This document shows positions 32,965 to 47,100 of a DNA stretch of 64,000 bases, in pieces. Within the stretch, counting starts at the first letter, position 1. Every line of letters starts with the position of its first letter. The notes beneath the pieces were generated by a model. It saw only the letters and a list, made by a program, of their open reading frames with translations, made no database searches and was not told the origin of the DNA. The position numbers were made by a program, and so were the translations under genes. Origin of the DNA: Fallopia convolvulus (Eukaryota; Streptophyta; Magnoliopsida; Caryophyllales; Polygonaceae); contig OZ024727.1 in NCBI GenBank assembly GCA_964016875.1, positions 9,266,091 to 9,330,090 of the forward strand, read 5' to 3'.

Positions 32965-35900
32965 ATGGCTTCCAATTCACTCTCTTCGTTCACTCTCCTA
33001 CTCTTCACCAATTGCACCCTAGTCTTCCTCACCATGTGGCCTTCACACGTCACCTCCCGATCCCCTCTCCATGCCTGCGATGTGGCGTCAGATTCATCTT
33101 TAGCTTCATTGGGCTTTTGCAACACGTCGTTAGAGTTGGGGGATAGGGTAGCCGACTTGGTAGAGAGGCTGACGCTGGAGGAGAAAGTGAAGTTCCTGGT
33201 GAGTGAGGCTGCCGCATTGCCGAGGCTCGGGATTCCGGAGTACAAGTGGTGGTCAGAGGCGTTACACGGGGTTTCCTATGGCGGCAAGGGAGCCCGTTTC
33301 TCGAGCATCGTTCCGGGCGCCACTAGCTTCCCCCAGGTCATCACCACGGCCGCCTCATTCAATTCCTCCCTTTTTCTAGCCATCGGACAGGTTAATTTAT
33401 TTGCTAATTCCATCCATGTACAACGTATACTTAGATTAAGGTTAAACACAAATTAGTGCTTATGCAGGTGGTTTCAACCGAGGCTAGAGCCATGTACAAC
33501 GTGGGTTTGGCAGGACTAACATTAAATCTGGTCTCCAAATGTGAACATCTTCAATTCAGAGACCCGATCGAGGTGGGGCCGTGGGCAAGAGACTCCCGGA
33601 GAGGATCCCTTGCTCTGTAGCAAGTACGGGTCAGCCTATGTCAAAGACCAAAGGCGGCGACCCCAACAAGCTCAAGGTTGCCTCCTGCTGCAAGCACTAC
33701 ACTGCCTATGATCTAGACAACTGGAAGGGCGTTGATCGCTTCCATTTCAACGCTATAGTACGTGAGCTTCCGATCAATCTTACTCGTTCTGACCTCCGAT
33801 TCAGTCAATTTGTTCTTCATACAACTAATTCCAAGAAAATAATCAACCTAGAACAAGCTGATTTATGTTGAATTATATATAATTAGGTGTCGCAACAAGA
33901 TTTAGATGACACATTTCAGCCCCCATTCAAAAGCTGCGTGGTCGACGGGAATGTGGGTAGCGTGATGTGCTCTTACAACCAAGTCAATGGCAAGCCCACC
34001 TGCGCTGATCCTGACCTTCTCACCGGCATTGTCAGATCTAAATGGAACCTCAATGGGTATTCATATATTTCTCTCTCTCCTTTCCGCCATATGTTACATG
34101 ATATATATATATAAGGAACTCCCACTCCCTTCTATAACGTGATAACTCTCGATCACTATCTAATGTCATCAAATCAAATCATGTAGGTACATTGTGACAG
34201 ATTGCGATTCGATTGATGTTATCTTCAACTCTCAACACTACACCAAGACCCCAGAAGAAGCTGCAGCCGACTCCATATTGGCAGGTACGTAAGATGACTA
34301 GCTTCTTAATTCTTGTCATTGCCCATATATTAATTTTTTGGATGATTAATTAATTTTAGGAGTGGATTTGGACTGCGGAACCTTCTTGGCTGAGCACACA
34401 GAGGCAGCGGTGAAGAGTGGGTTGCTAGGGGAGTCGGCAGTGGACAAATCCATTTCCAACAACTTTGCAACATTGATGAGATTGGGCTTCTTTGATGGCA
34501 GCCCAAAAGAGAGGCTGTATGACGAGCTGGGCCCAAACGACGTCTGCTCGTCGGCCCACCAGGAGTTGGCGCTTGATGCAGCTCGCCAGGGCCTCGTCCT
34601 CCTCAAGAATGACCACCACACCTTGCCCTTCTTCACCGCTTCCATCAAGTCCTTGGCGCTTATCGGACCCAATGCCAATGTTACCAAGACCATGATCGGA
34701 AACTATGAAGGTATATATATACATACATGATATATATATATATATAAATGCACTAAAACACATATATACACGTCCATATGTCATATGTATGCATAAAGTA
34801 ATGTCCTTTCTCATAATATAATATTAGGGCTGTCCAACGGGTCGACCCGTAAAAAAAAATAAAGTCGACCCACAACCCGTAAAACGGGTACGGGTTGACC
34901 CGTTTGACCGGGTCAAAAGGGTCGAAAAGGGTCGCGTAAATTTGACCAATTTGACCCTTTTTCAACCCGTTTTGACCCATTTGACCCGTAAACATTTATT
35001 TCTCTCTTTCACCAACCACAAAAATATTTTATTTTGTAATATTACGGGTCGACCTGTAACTCGACGGTCAACCCGCAAACCCGAGCCGCAACCTGTGATA
35101 TGAAAAAAACCTAACCCGTAGGCCGTAAACTTACGGGTTGGTCGGATCAGGTTACGGGTCAACCAACCCTTTGGACAGCCCTAATAATTATGAATGTCTT
35201 ACGTAAATTAATTCTATTGATTTTTTTTAGGCACTCCTTGCAAGTACACGACACCCTTGCAGGGCCTACTATCGTACACTACGACAACCTACCTCCCCGG
35301 TTGTGTTGATGTGGCATGCGGGACTGCCCAAGTGAGAGATGCGGCCAAGTTGGCATCCACATCAGACGCAACGATTCTCGTGATGGGGATAGACCAATCC
35401 ACTGAGCGTGAGATGATAGATAGGACAGACGTCCTACTCCCCGGTCAGCAACAACTCCTCATCAATGTTGTAGCCAATGCATCCAAGGGGCCAGTGGTGT
35501 TGGTCATTATGTCCGGTGGTGGCTTTGATATCACTTTTGCGAAGAACAACAACAAGATCAACGCCATTCTTTGGGCCGGGTATCCTGGTCAAGCCGGTGG
35601 AGCTGCCATTGCTGATATCGTCTTCGGCTCTTACAACCCGAGTGAGTTTCTTTCTTCTTCTAACTACGAATTGTAAAACAATTAAGCTAATTATATTGTT
35701 ACATTAGTAATTAATAAATAATAAATAGGAAAAATATTAATATACTAGCTGGTCTAGCTAACCTTTTTTTTTCAATAGGTGAAACACTTTTGCTATCTAA
35801 AACATTAAAAACAATCATACTCCTACATTAGTGATGTGAGTTCAAAAGTTGTTTTGAACAAATGTAAGTTCAAACTGTCCTTTTAATTTACTGGAAAAAC

Positions 35901-36615
35901 GCAATACCAATTGCATTATTTGAATATGTTAATTACACTAAATAAATGTAATGAGTGAAGTACTGAAGTATGCTTTTTTATACAGTTTAATTTTGAATGT
36001 AGATGTGATCAATTATTTATTTTATTGTATGTAGGTGGAAGGCTTCCAATGACATGGTACCCACAAGCTTACGTTGACGAGGTTCCCATGACGAACATGA
36101 ACATGCGGCCAAATCCGTCAACCAACTACCCAGGAAGGACCTACAGATTCTACACCGGAGAGACGGTCTATAGCTTCGGAGACGGGCTAAGCTACTCCAA
36201 GTTCACCCACCGCCTACTCGAAGCGCCAAAAAATGTATCCATCAACTTGGCCAGTGACCACCTTTGCCGGGCCTCTAGGTGCGAGTCCCTCGGTATCTCA
36301 GAAGATGGCGTGTGCCAAGATTACACATTTAATGTGCACATCAAGGTCAGAAATGAAGGAGCGATGCGTGGAGGGCACACGGTTTTCCTCTATTACAAGC
36401 CCCCTAGGGTGCACAATGCACCTAGGAAACACTTGATAGGATTTGAAAAGGTAAACTTGGGTGTTGGGGAAGAGGGTTCGGTGCAGTTTCGTGTCGATGG
36501 TTGTAGGGATTTGAGCTTGGTTGATGAGAATGGGGGAAAAAGGATTGCATTGGGCCTGCATGAGCTGCACATCGAGGATCTAAAGCACTCATTCCATGTG
36601 ACTGTGGGGATCTAA
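32965..36615 (+). pseudogene. BXL: GH3 beta-D-xylosidase, exon 2 damaged
   Basis: A family-3 glycoside hydrolase that in plants trims xylose from cell-wall xylans outside the cell. Exons: 32965-33390, 33468-33757, 33887-34056, 34187-34284, 34360-34710, 35231-35641, 36035-36615. Exon 1 carries a hydrophobic signal peptide and EYKWWSEALHGVSYGG. Exon 3 has PPFKSCVVDGNVGSVMCSYN. Exon 4 has YIVTDCDS, the usual site of the catalytic Asp. Exons 5-6 form the second GH3 domain, and exon 7 the fibronectin-III-like tail. Phases of exons 3-7 join perfectly and the length (about 775 codons) is normal. Exon 2 is broken: a small insertion near 33521-33530, a changed segment near 33550-33575, and a deletion with frameshift near 33642-33650. 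In the exon-1 frame TAG occurs at 33618-33620. A pseudogene is most likely; local sequence error is the alternative. Confidence 0.85.
34825..35183. mobile_element. hAT-like MITE in beta-xylosidase intron 5
   Basis: The ends are TAGGGCTGTCCAA and, complemented from the right, TAGGGCTGTCCAAAGGG. The interior is dominated by repeated ACGGGT, GACCCGT and TTGACCC words in both orientations and could fold extensively. The flanks are AT-rich, so I cannot fix the target-site duplication. It is 359 bp with no ORF. Confidence 0.75.
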
Positions 36616-36756
36616 TTTGTCAAAATATATATAGGTGAAATAAACAAGTTGAAGAGTACGTACGTACGTTAAATTGAAACAATATTTATGTAAGGATTCT
36701 CTTTAAGATTTATGCAAGGATTCTCTTGATTCTTGAAAATAAGTAATTTCTTTTTT

Positions 36757-37860
36757 GGTTGAAGGAGAGGCCGTACTCTTCGTCCACTCAAGAGGGAATT
36801 TTATTAATAGGAAAAAAGAGGGCTACGTATGTAGTTAGCAAACGGGGGATTAGCTTGACCCCTAAAATCATCAAAAAGCATAGAAATAGCTAAAAGAATC
36901 AGAGGTACCAATTAATGTGTCGCTTGACTCTTTTCTCGTTACACATAACAGAATTATGTGCAGAAAGAAAGATAAAATGACGGACTCTCTGGTGTACATC
37001 AATTTTCCAAATCTTCTCCCAAATGGAGTGATCAATCTGACGTTCTGTGCTTTGAATTAGCTCATAAGCTGTCTTAGTGCTGAATTGTCCTAAATTCTCC
37101 GGCCGCCAGTATACCCTGTCAATTGAATCACTATCATCAGCAATAGTAATAGACGACAGTCGCTGCAATATATCTTGAGGTAAAAATTGCGACAGCAAGG
37201 ACCAATGCCAGCCATTAGAGTCATGGTAATCAGCAACCATGTTGTTCTGTTCTTGTAAAGGGACAGCAGTCGTTGCAATCTGGATAAGCGGCTCCTTAAT
37301 GAGCCAAGAATGCAGCCAAAACAGAGTTGTATTGCCATTCCCAATTGAGAAACTAATCCCCCTAGCAAGAACAGCAGCCCCATGTACAAGACCCATCCAC
37401 ATATAGGACGAGCGATTTTTCGATTGAAACATGTCTATGTCTGACCTGTTATTTACCCCTAATCACTCTACTCCATAGCGAGTCAGGTTCATTGATTACC
37501 CGCCAGTCCAATTTAGCCAACAAAGCTGAATTAGATTCACGCATAGATTTGAGGCCAAGACCACCCATTTTCTTTGGTTGGGCAATTTTCTCCCACCCCA
37601 GCAGATGCATTTTACGTTTCTCACTCGTCAAACCCTAAACAAAGTTTCGAATTACCTGATCAATAGAGTCACAAAGCGCCCGAGGAACTAAGGTTGATTG
37701 CATGGTATAAATCGGAATACTTGAAAGAACCGAATTAGCCAACGTAATCCTTCCCACGGCTGAAAGATATCTCCCCTGCCAATTACTAAGGAGCGCAGCA
37801 ACTTTGTTCAGGAGAAAAGAATATCGATCAGATGTCATTCTCCCCTGCCAATGTACAAGA
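36757..37860 (-). mobile_element. 3' fragment of an L1-type LINE
   Basis: Minus-strand frames give, from the right, the late RT region (LLNKVAALLSNWQGRYLSAV, then GRITLANSVLSSIPIYTMQS). Next is QPKKMGGLGLKSM, then the zinc-binding RT-associated domain (YWRPENLGQFSTKTAYELIQ and the HQRVRHFIF word). A 3' UTR-like tail ends at a T-run near 36757. Frames change near 37640 and 37440. The 5' half of the element, including endonuclease and RT core, is missing, as in 5'-truncated LINE insertions. Confidence 0.85.
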
Positions 37861-37885
37861 CCCTTCCCAAATTCCTTTCATTATC

Positions 37886-37916
37886 AAAAAAATAAAATAA
37901 AATAAAATAAAATAAA
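37886..37916. repeat. AAAAT microsatellite
   Basis: About six AAAAT/AAATA pentamers in a row beside the LINE fragment. Confidence 0.85.
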
Positions 37917-38116
37917 AGGCCACTTATGGCTGAAATGGCAGAGCCATTAAACAAACACTTTTCCATAAAATCAATCTAGAACTTGCACAACTTTTATTGT
38001 GTTAGGGAGCAAAGAGAGAGAGGTTGTACAACTAAAGTCACAATTATGAGTTCCAAGTCGAGGTTGATCCTTTCACATGTATTCAGTCGCTTCTTCAAAG
38101 CACGTAATTGCCCCTA

Positions 38117-41100
38117 TTACATGACTGAGTAGCCAGGGCCACCGCCTCCTTCAGGCACCGTCCACTCAATGTTCTGCTTTGGGTCTTTAATGTCACATGC
38201 CTGGTGAACCATGACAATCAATCTCATCTCATCACAATTCAACACAAACCAAGAATCCAGAGTATCTGAGTAGTAACTTGTGATTCTTACCTTGCAGTGC
38301 AGGCAATTTTGAGCATTGATCTGCAGCTTCATCTGGCCTGTCTCATCTGGTACGTACCTAGATTGAGATGGAAGGATAAAAATTTCTCAAAAGGAAGAAC
38401 AAAATTCAATGCTTAGAAAAAAATAGGAGGTGGGTACAAAATTACTCGTATACACGTGCAGGGCAATATCGCGACTCTGGTCCTGCGTAGACTGGTAAAT
38501 TAACAAGTTCAGGTATCTTTGGATCCTTCAAGCGAAGATGCGAGGGTTGATCATGGTCATGATTCGTATTGCTCCTAGTATTCAGCACAAAAAAATAGTT
38601 TAATCACCAAAACCCCGAGTAAGCACAAATGTACACTCATAGCGACAGACATATAAGTTGCTTAAAAAAAGTAAACTCAAGTCTTGAAAGAATTTTAGGT
38701 ATATCACATACCTTCCACATTAATATCAGTGAATATTTCACATGGTAACTATCTATTTTTCATCTATACCCTAAGAGATTGAGTGACATGGCGAAAAGGA
38801 GCACTTGTTGAGAAATTTGTACAGCTTATGATACCTATACAGTGAAGTGGGCACATCAAAGGAAATAATTCCATCTGGTCTTGGGTATTGAATGGGAGAA
38901 TGTAGTTCTGCAGCCTGCAAAAGGCAAAATACATTATGAAGATGATAAATATTGATGCTCAACAATGACAATAACCTCATATAGCATAATGAACAGAATG
39001 CATTGCATCAAGGTTTGTGAACAATGCTTGCATGCTTCACCTCATCTACAAATGCACATTCAAGTCGGACCTCTTATAACTAGTTGCTTACCTAGCAATA
39101 TAATACAGTGGTTTAGTGTAATTCCATCAAAATTGTTCTTGTGAGAGGGTAAAGGAGATTGATCCACAATGCAAAAATATTTCTTCCAAGAAATACAATC
39201 CAACCCCGCTCCCAAGAAATGTTTTTCCATGTCATCTCTCTCATTAATTGTTTGAAGATTGAAGATAACATATCAGAAACAATAAAAGAAGGTAGTACTT
39301 TAATTTCAACCATAATGTAGTTCAAAAGAGTTTTCAAATTAAATTGCACGGGGCACATTTTCCTTATCTCACCTACCTATATTATCAATTTCTACCTCAA
39401 AAAAACCACCAGCCAACCAACTTTGAGTTAAATTTTTTGACACTCAGGAGCTCATACAAGAAGTAAGATTCTTAGTCTTACAAATATGCGTGTCCAAAAG
39501 ACTGAGAGGGCTTACATTTGTTGATTTATGATCAGGCTTCCCATGCTTCAGAGTCCAGGGTGCCCTTCCCCTTAGTATATAACTACCAACCAAAAATGCA
39601 AGCACTTAAAGGCTTATGCATAAAACTATAGAGGAACACACAACCTACATTAACAGATTATAAGATGATTTATTAAGGAAGACCATACTGTTCAACAGCA
39701 CTATAGGCTAACCCAGGGAAGAGTCCAAACTCGAAGGCCTGCAATAAGAAAGAAGTGCATAAAAAATCAAGAAGAAATGGGAAATGGTTATTATATATGC
39801 TCCTATGAAGACATTCTTTTATCAAATTGCCTATGAAGCTTAGTACAGATGATCAAAAACATCAAAACAGTGTCACCATATCAAGAACTCAATCTGACAA
39901 AGGGGCCCAAAAATATAAGCACTTAAAATGCAGTAGATCAGAATACTTCAGAATTTCTACTACACTCCTAACTAACCGGTCGGTAGTTTCTAGCTCTGTA
40001 GAGTTCTTCCCAGACCCATGAATTTCTCAAATTGTCCCAGTACTTATCCATCTTCCAGCCTTCATGGAGAGCACCGAAAGAAGCTTCTGCTGCTAACATT
40101 CCTGCATCAAGCATAACTGTTAGACTTGCAAGATTAAAGACCGAAAGACAGAGATACATATTAGTTTAATACTACAGATGAAATCTTAATCGCCAAACAA
40201 ATCAACAAACTATATCAGAAATGGAAGAAATGTCAACACAATGGTAGCCTCCATACAGCCATTGTTGGACTATGGGTCCTCATAGAAATGTCACTTTAAC
40301 CCCCTAGTAAGGAAACAGTGATTCACTTCTAGTTTATTTTAAAGTAGGGCAGCAAAAAATAAGTTTAATTTGAAATTATGATAAATTGACAGAACAGAAA
40401 AGAGTACATATTTTCTAAGAAGAACAGAAATAACTACGACTTTAGTGGTTAGGCAAGCAAAAATAATAGTGTATATACTAAAAAAGCGTAGAAAGGGAGA
40501 GAGAGAAGCGGATTTCAGTTGCACATAAGAAATATAACAGATACAAGGAATTCTTAAGGGATGATTTGGTGTAGGAGTAGCCAAGTTGCTAGGAATCTAC
40601 AATTCCCAACTACTTATTAGTTCAACTCCAAACAGATCTATCACTTAATGTAACATATCTTATCCTTCATGAGTCTTTACATGCAAAGACTTATGATCTT
40701 GACCACTGACCAGAAGAAACATTCTAGGAACCTCAGGGATTTTATTAGATACTAATAAACAGTATTTGCAGGTCATTGCCAGCTAAATCCCATCAGTTAA
40801 AGAGCCTTAAAAAGCATAACCAATAGATTTTCCGACTTGTCTCAATCACACTCCACATTCTAATTTTAGAAAATCCTTTATAACAAGTAAGAACTTCAAC
40901 TATAATTAATAAATGGGATCTTTAACAAGTAAGCGTTTTATTCAATCTTTAAGAAAAAGATATTATATTCAAAGAATGCATTTCATTTATGTGGGGAGGA
41001 ACAGCAGAATTACAATAGGTTTACCTGACTTCATTGCTGTATGTGATCCTTTTATCTTTGGTACATTCAGAAATCCAGCTGAGCATCCGATTATTGCTCC

Positions 41101-44100
41101 TCCAGGGAAAACTGGGTATGGAACAGACTGAAATTTGCTACCATCAAAGATGTTTGTGATGCAAAAAATGATAACCAAAGCATGCCACAGTTCAGAATTC
41201 AGATCACATGCATGAAATGATTTAATATTATTTCTGCATCAAACTTCAGTGCAGCATCTAGCAATTGAGCAATAATTGCAGCAGATTTCCTCAAGATAAT
41301 AAGGTCAGTAACATATAGGCTTATTGGAGATGTTCTTTATACATACACTTAACTTGAGGGAAAATATATAGATAACCAAACATTTTATCATCCAAAATCA
41401 CCAAAATTTGGAAGTAAAGTTTGCACAGTACACTAGTATTAATAACTTAAGTCTGGTAAAGGGAAACCGAGGACTTGTAGCAATTCTGCAGGTTCTAGTT
41501 GCATGCTAGGAATAAGGTCCCCGGTGTTTCTGACTTCTAAATTGCAAAACTTTCTATCTTTCCTCACTACCCCGAAGTTCATTTTCTCTGTTTCTCAAAA
41601 ACAAGGCTGGTTGTGTAAAATAACGATGCTCAAAGTTCTGTCGAGAAGAGGATTTGAAACTAAGATAGAAATCAAGTAAAACAGTCGGAGATAAAAGTTT
41701 CTAACATACCTGAAAGCCACCTTCATTCAAAGTTCGAGCACCATACTGGAGCACACTCCCACCTTCAAGCATTGGTCTGATTGCTGGGTGGTTTTTAAAT
41801 TTCTAAGAAAAAAGCATCTAAATGTGATGAAAGATTCATAGCACGTTTCAATTAAAAAGTGCAGTCTCTAAGTGAAGGTTGTACGTTTAGTAAAAAGTGC
41901 AGTCTCTAAGTGAAGGTTGTACGTTTCAATTACAGGTAACACGTTACAAATATATCTAAGAATGAATCAGGAGGCTGTAGGTTTTTAATTTCATGTAATA
42001 CATTAAAACCACCTCAGTATTATTTTCAAGGCATGAAATGTTTCAAAAAGGTATTTTGCCTACATAAATCAGAAGGTTTTAGGCATTAATTTCATGTAAC
42101 AATAAACCTTCACCTAATTGAGCTTGTTTCGAAAAGATAAATATACCTTACCTGGAATTCGTCATAAGGGCTTAAGAAAGGATTATGATAATCCAATGCA
42201 ACCACCAGGCCAATAGATACCTGCATTCGACCAAGCAAATATACACCAATAAAATTGCTGAGCTCAGGAGCTACTGTGGAGGATACACAAATCAGCATCA
42301 ATGCTTTGGTGGTAAATACAGAGCCATCTCACACAGCTGAGTCCAAAATCTAATTAAACGTGTCATAACACCTCTTAATGCTGTATATCTGAGTTATGAA
42401 TAATGAAGAGTCTCAGCAAGCGGCAGCTATCTTTACCCAAAAAAAAGTATTTTCTGAAGTAAGTTTTCTAAGAAAAAAGAGAGAAGCATAATAACCTTTA
42501 ATAATAATATCAGTTACAGTCTACTAAGTTTACAAACAATTAGTACCATCAGCATCTGCACAATAAATTAACTACTATTGTCTTGTAATTGTCACATAGC
42601 TGAATTTCAGTTTTTCTTGGGTCTTATCGGGCATACCCCCTTCCCTTGGGCAGAGGTACCCCCATTTTGACCCCCCAGATTCCGTTGTAGCAGAACCGCG
42701 CTGGGTCAATGATTGATTGTCTTGCAATATCAAACTACGATTGCACAGTTCTCTATATTGAAATTATTGTCCTCTCCAATAAACACTAACACCACCTAAC
42801 AAGATGAAGAATTACAATCAGCCTGGGGAGATAGCCATGATATGCATAACTGAACTAAAGGTTCATGGAAGTAGACGGCCACTAAGACAGGTCAGAAAGA
42901 CAAATCTTTCAAAATAAAATTTTCATAACAAAGAAGAATGTAGTTAATTTTAATTAAGCATAGTAACATTGTTTGTCTTCTTTTTTGTCAGAAGAATTTG
43001 ATATTCAGCAAAATAACAGAATATGAAGTACTTGGGGGAGTCGAATGAAACATAAATTACTATAACTTTGCAGATAACACTTCCTAGTTCACATAAATAG
43101 TTGAATGCTGTTTCATTCAAAATAGAGCATATTGATCTGTAAATGCCAACTTTTCCCTGATGGCAAAACAGATCATTTTCGTGGATATAAAATGCCCCAT
43201 TTATAAATCCTTATGTGAACACAAGTCAATTGATATGTAGCTGTGGCACAGTATTCGCGATCTGATACCTTTAGTTGCCAATTCAGGGTTCAGTTCAGAG
43301 AAAACTATTCAGGTTGAATCCAGAGAGTCCTACTGACTCGGGAGCCTTGAAAGGACATGTTTCAATAGGAAAAGCTAGAGAACCTGCATAGCGGTATTTT
43401 CCTGGAAATTCCACCCATCGAGCAGCATAGTTCGATCAAATCGTTAAACTCAAAAACCTTATTAAGATATGGTTCCATAAGAAAAACGTTTTAGTTCAAG
43501 CCTTACATAGATAAGGTTCAATCCTTAACAGACATGGTTCAACATAATAACCTTACTTTTCTAATTCAAGAATAATAAGAATATTGCTGTGAATAGATGT
43601 TTGAGCCAAATGTTGCAAAGGATTTTGGTTGTGGTCACATTTTTTTGGGTACTAGAAATTTCTCACAAAAATCAATCATATGTATACACAACAGACAAAA
43701 GAGCAAGGACAGAAAAGCAAGCAAGGCATGGTAACTAAAAATGGCTTAAAAGAAAAAAAAATAAAAGAACAGTAAATGCCATACTTGTCTATCATTCATA
43801 TGGTACAAAAAAGAACCCCCATATGTCTTTTTATCCAATGGCCAACCTACTGTGTGAAGCACATAACCTTCTTGATGTTTACTAGAATCGATTTCCCACA
43901 CCTGAACAAGATCAAGGTGAAATATAATTATTTCATATATAACAAACAAAGAGCTGGCAGAATAAATGCTAGCGTGTCAAAAACATCAACTAACAATTAG
44001 AACCAATATCAAACGAAAAATAAATTCAATCTATAGCATCACATGCATAACCTCAAGTAAAATAACATGTCCTCGAATCTTTTTGTGATGCCTCAAAATT

Positions 44101-47100
44101 CTACCTAGATACACGGTAAACAAACTCCATTGTTCATATTATTAAAATGTTTGAAAACACAAACCAGTATTAGGAGAAGGTTTGAATGGACTGGCAATGC
44201 AACTAGGTGAAAATCCACCAAATATAGTAAACCTTTGGACTATCAAGTGGTTGTGATTGTCATGCTTTATTTCACTTTTAGAAAATTAAAAAATTATATC
44301 ACCTTCTTGGTCCCTAACAAACCAGAAGATGTTCTGACTGCTCTTTCTCAGTCAAAATTGTTTCCCTCATAAAATTCTATTAGAACAAAGATGAAAAGAT
44401 AATCTAAACATAGAATCACCTCTTTGATCCCTAAAGCATAAGTCTGATGTTGTGACTGCCCCTTCTCTCGAAGATTGTATTTACTCATAATTTTCTGTAA
44501 GTACAAGTATGAAAATGAAAGCCTAAATCAGAAACAGTGTTAGGAAGCAACATGGATATAACCTTAAAGACAATTAACAAACCTCTGACAATGAACCTCG
44601 ACATCCTTCAGCAAGAAGGGTGATTTTCCCTGCAAAATATCCCTTTGATGTAAAATTTCATTATAGAGAGCAAAATCTTGACAAAAAACACAGACTGCTA
44701 CAATACATAAGCTGGAGTTTAATGAATAGCTCTAGTGCTGTAGAGACAATATACACCAGTAAGATCAATAGCACACAATAAAAGGTGTACTAAAGAAAAA
44801 CGGAGCAGAAAAGGAGACCCCCTTGCCAACCATGAAAAAATAATAAAAGTTAAAGCTAGTAAAGAGAAAATGAAAAAAAAATCCTTAAGAAGTTCTCTTG
44901 TCTGTCCTGGAATAGAAATGGATGCTTATTCAATTAACCCAAAACCTATCTAGTTCTAAATTCAATTTTGAAAGGATAAATTCTAACTCCCTATTTTTTC
45001 TTGCAACATAAACATCGTAAACCAAAATTAAATAGAGGATGAATCTAGGCTCAAATGGTATAGTTGGCCTACAGGTCATTGGCGAAAGTGTATACTGCAA
45101 ATTTGCAACGCAGAATAAAAATATATAAATATATTCAATTCTTTGAAAATTTAAAAGCCTGTGGCCACATCATGTTATGCAAAGTTGCATATAACAGGCC
45201 CAAGGATAAGGGAATAGTAAAAACAAAGTAGATAGATCACCACACATTTCCTTGGTGTCCATCAAATATAATGTTTAATTCAAGATGGAAAAAAGATATA
45301 ACCTTTTAGTTCTACACCACGCTGAAAAGTTTCTTTCCTTGTCCCATCCTTGGCAACTCCCATATCATTTGTTGCTATGCCACTAACTTCGTGATTCTCA
45401 TTATACAGCACCTGACTAGTTACAAATTTGCAGAGCATGAATGAATGTAGGCTTCAAATCAATCGTGTCTTTTAGTAAAGATACTACCTCACTAGCAGCA
45501 AAGCCAGGATATATTTCAACACCCAATTCCTCAGCTTTCGTTCCCAACCAGCGTACTAGTTGACTCAAACTGCATCAATGGAACCCAAATTGTCTTGGAA
45601 GTGAATACGAAATATGTAAGATATGAAGCAGGGAAACAAACCACTATGCAGGCAGGAAGACGTATAATGCCTATATAAATAATAAGGTGTATTATCAGGG
45701 ATAAGATTAAATTTGACACTAAAAAAAGTAGACAAAGGAGAAAGAGCTGGAATTTTAGAAAGCAGATAATGAAGGCAAAGGAGGTTGAAGTGTGGAAAGG
45801 AAGATCCGGTGCTCTATGCATTCCAAGTGAGACAATGAGCAATTATTGCACTGTAATTAGTCAGTTGATGCAAAAGACACAAAGAAAGGGCAAACAACAA
45901 GAAATTTCTTAGCTGAAAATGTCCTTGAAGTAGACTTCAAACTATGAATGCAGACATACAAAAAACAATCTTATGCATACGAGAAGAGTCAAGATAGCAG
46001 CTGTCATTCCCTTCATTACATGACCAATAATAACATTAATAATTAAGTTCTCTCGACTAGTTTCTCAGTACAACTTGTAATAGCATACCAAGCATCGAAA
46101 TGTAGAGCAAGTCGGGATTATTTTTGAAGTATATTATATAACTCGGATGCTAGTACTGAGGCTATTGACTGAACAATATAAGAAACTGCAAGTGACAATT
46201 ATTTCCATAGCATAGGTGCAAGAGATGGAAACAAGAGGAACTAATACAATACAAACTTAAATAAGCACTATATAATTGCAGTAGACCAGCTTTTGATAAG
46301 AAAATGATTAGATGAAGTCCAATCAGAGACAGCATAGTAGATAGCTAATATATTTCCTGTCTGCCTTATAATCCATTAGCTGAGCTTTTTGAAGGATTTT
46401 CATTAGAGTTTCCATAGAAAACTAAATTTCATGCCTCACAAGGGAGGAACTACCTTATCACATAATTCCCCCTGTTGTCAAAAGGGCTAGGCAGAGAAAA
46501 TGCACGATCCTTCGACAGAAACCAAAACTTGTCCGAGGAAACAGGAACTCCAATTGGTGCCTACAAATTTCAGAGAAACAACATAAGACTCCACTCTCAA
46601 AGAATAGTGAATTTCAAAAACATAATGAATTTTTTTTTCACTTTTTCAGATACAAGGTAATAAGTTGCAAAATTTAGTAACTTAACAAGTCCATTCTTTG
46701 TACTGACTACTGACCAACTAAAAAGACATGCATTTGCATAAGACGCCAGGGTAAAAAGTCAAAGCAAACAAATAAATAAGATTCTACTAACATGATTAAG
46801 TAACAATGTTGTTCCGTTCAAAAATCAAATAACTCCGCAAATAACAGAGCAATAAACATGAAAACTGAAATAACATACAAACAGATGATCACACCTCCTG
46901 TTTCCATTGTGGGATAAGCTCATCCAATGCACGAGGTTCAAAGACATTTCCTGATAAAATATGTGCTCCTGCATTTTAAAGCAGACTCTGTTAGCAGGAT
47001 GCTCCAGAAATTTTGATAATAGCAGCATCATGCTATGATCAACCACCATATTACACTGTAACCAAATCATAAAAAGTTAAAAACCAATCTGAACCATCCT

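Noticed and set aside
34425..34814. Minus-strand frames across beta-xylosidase exon 5
   Set aside because: They are shadows of a well-supported exon on the other strand.
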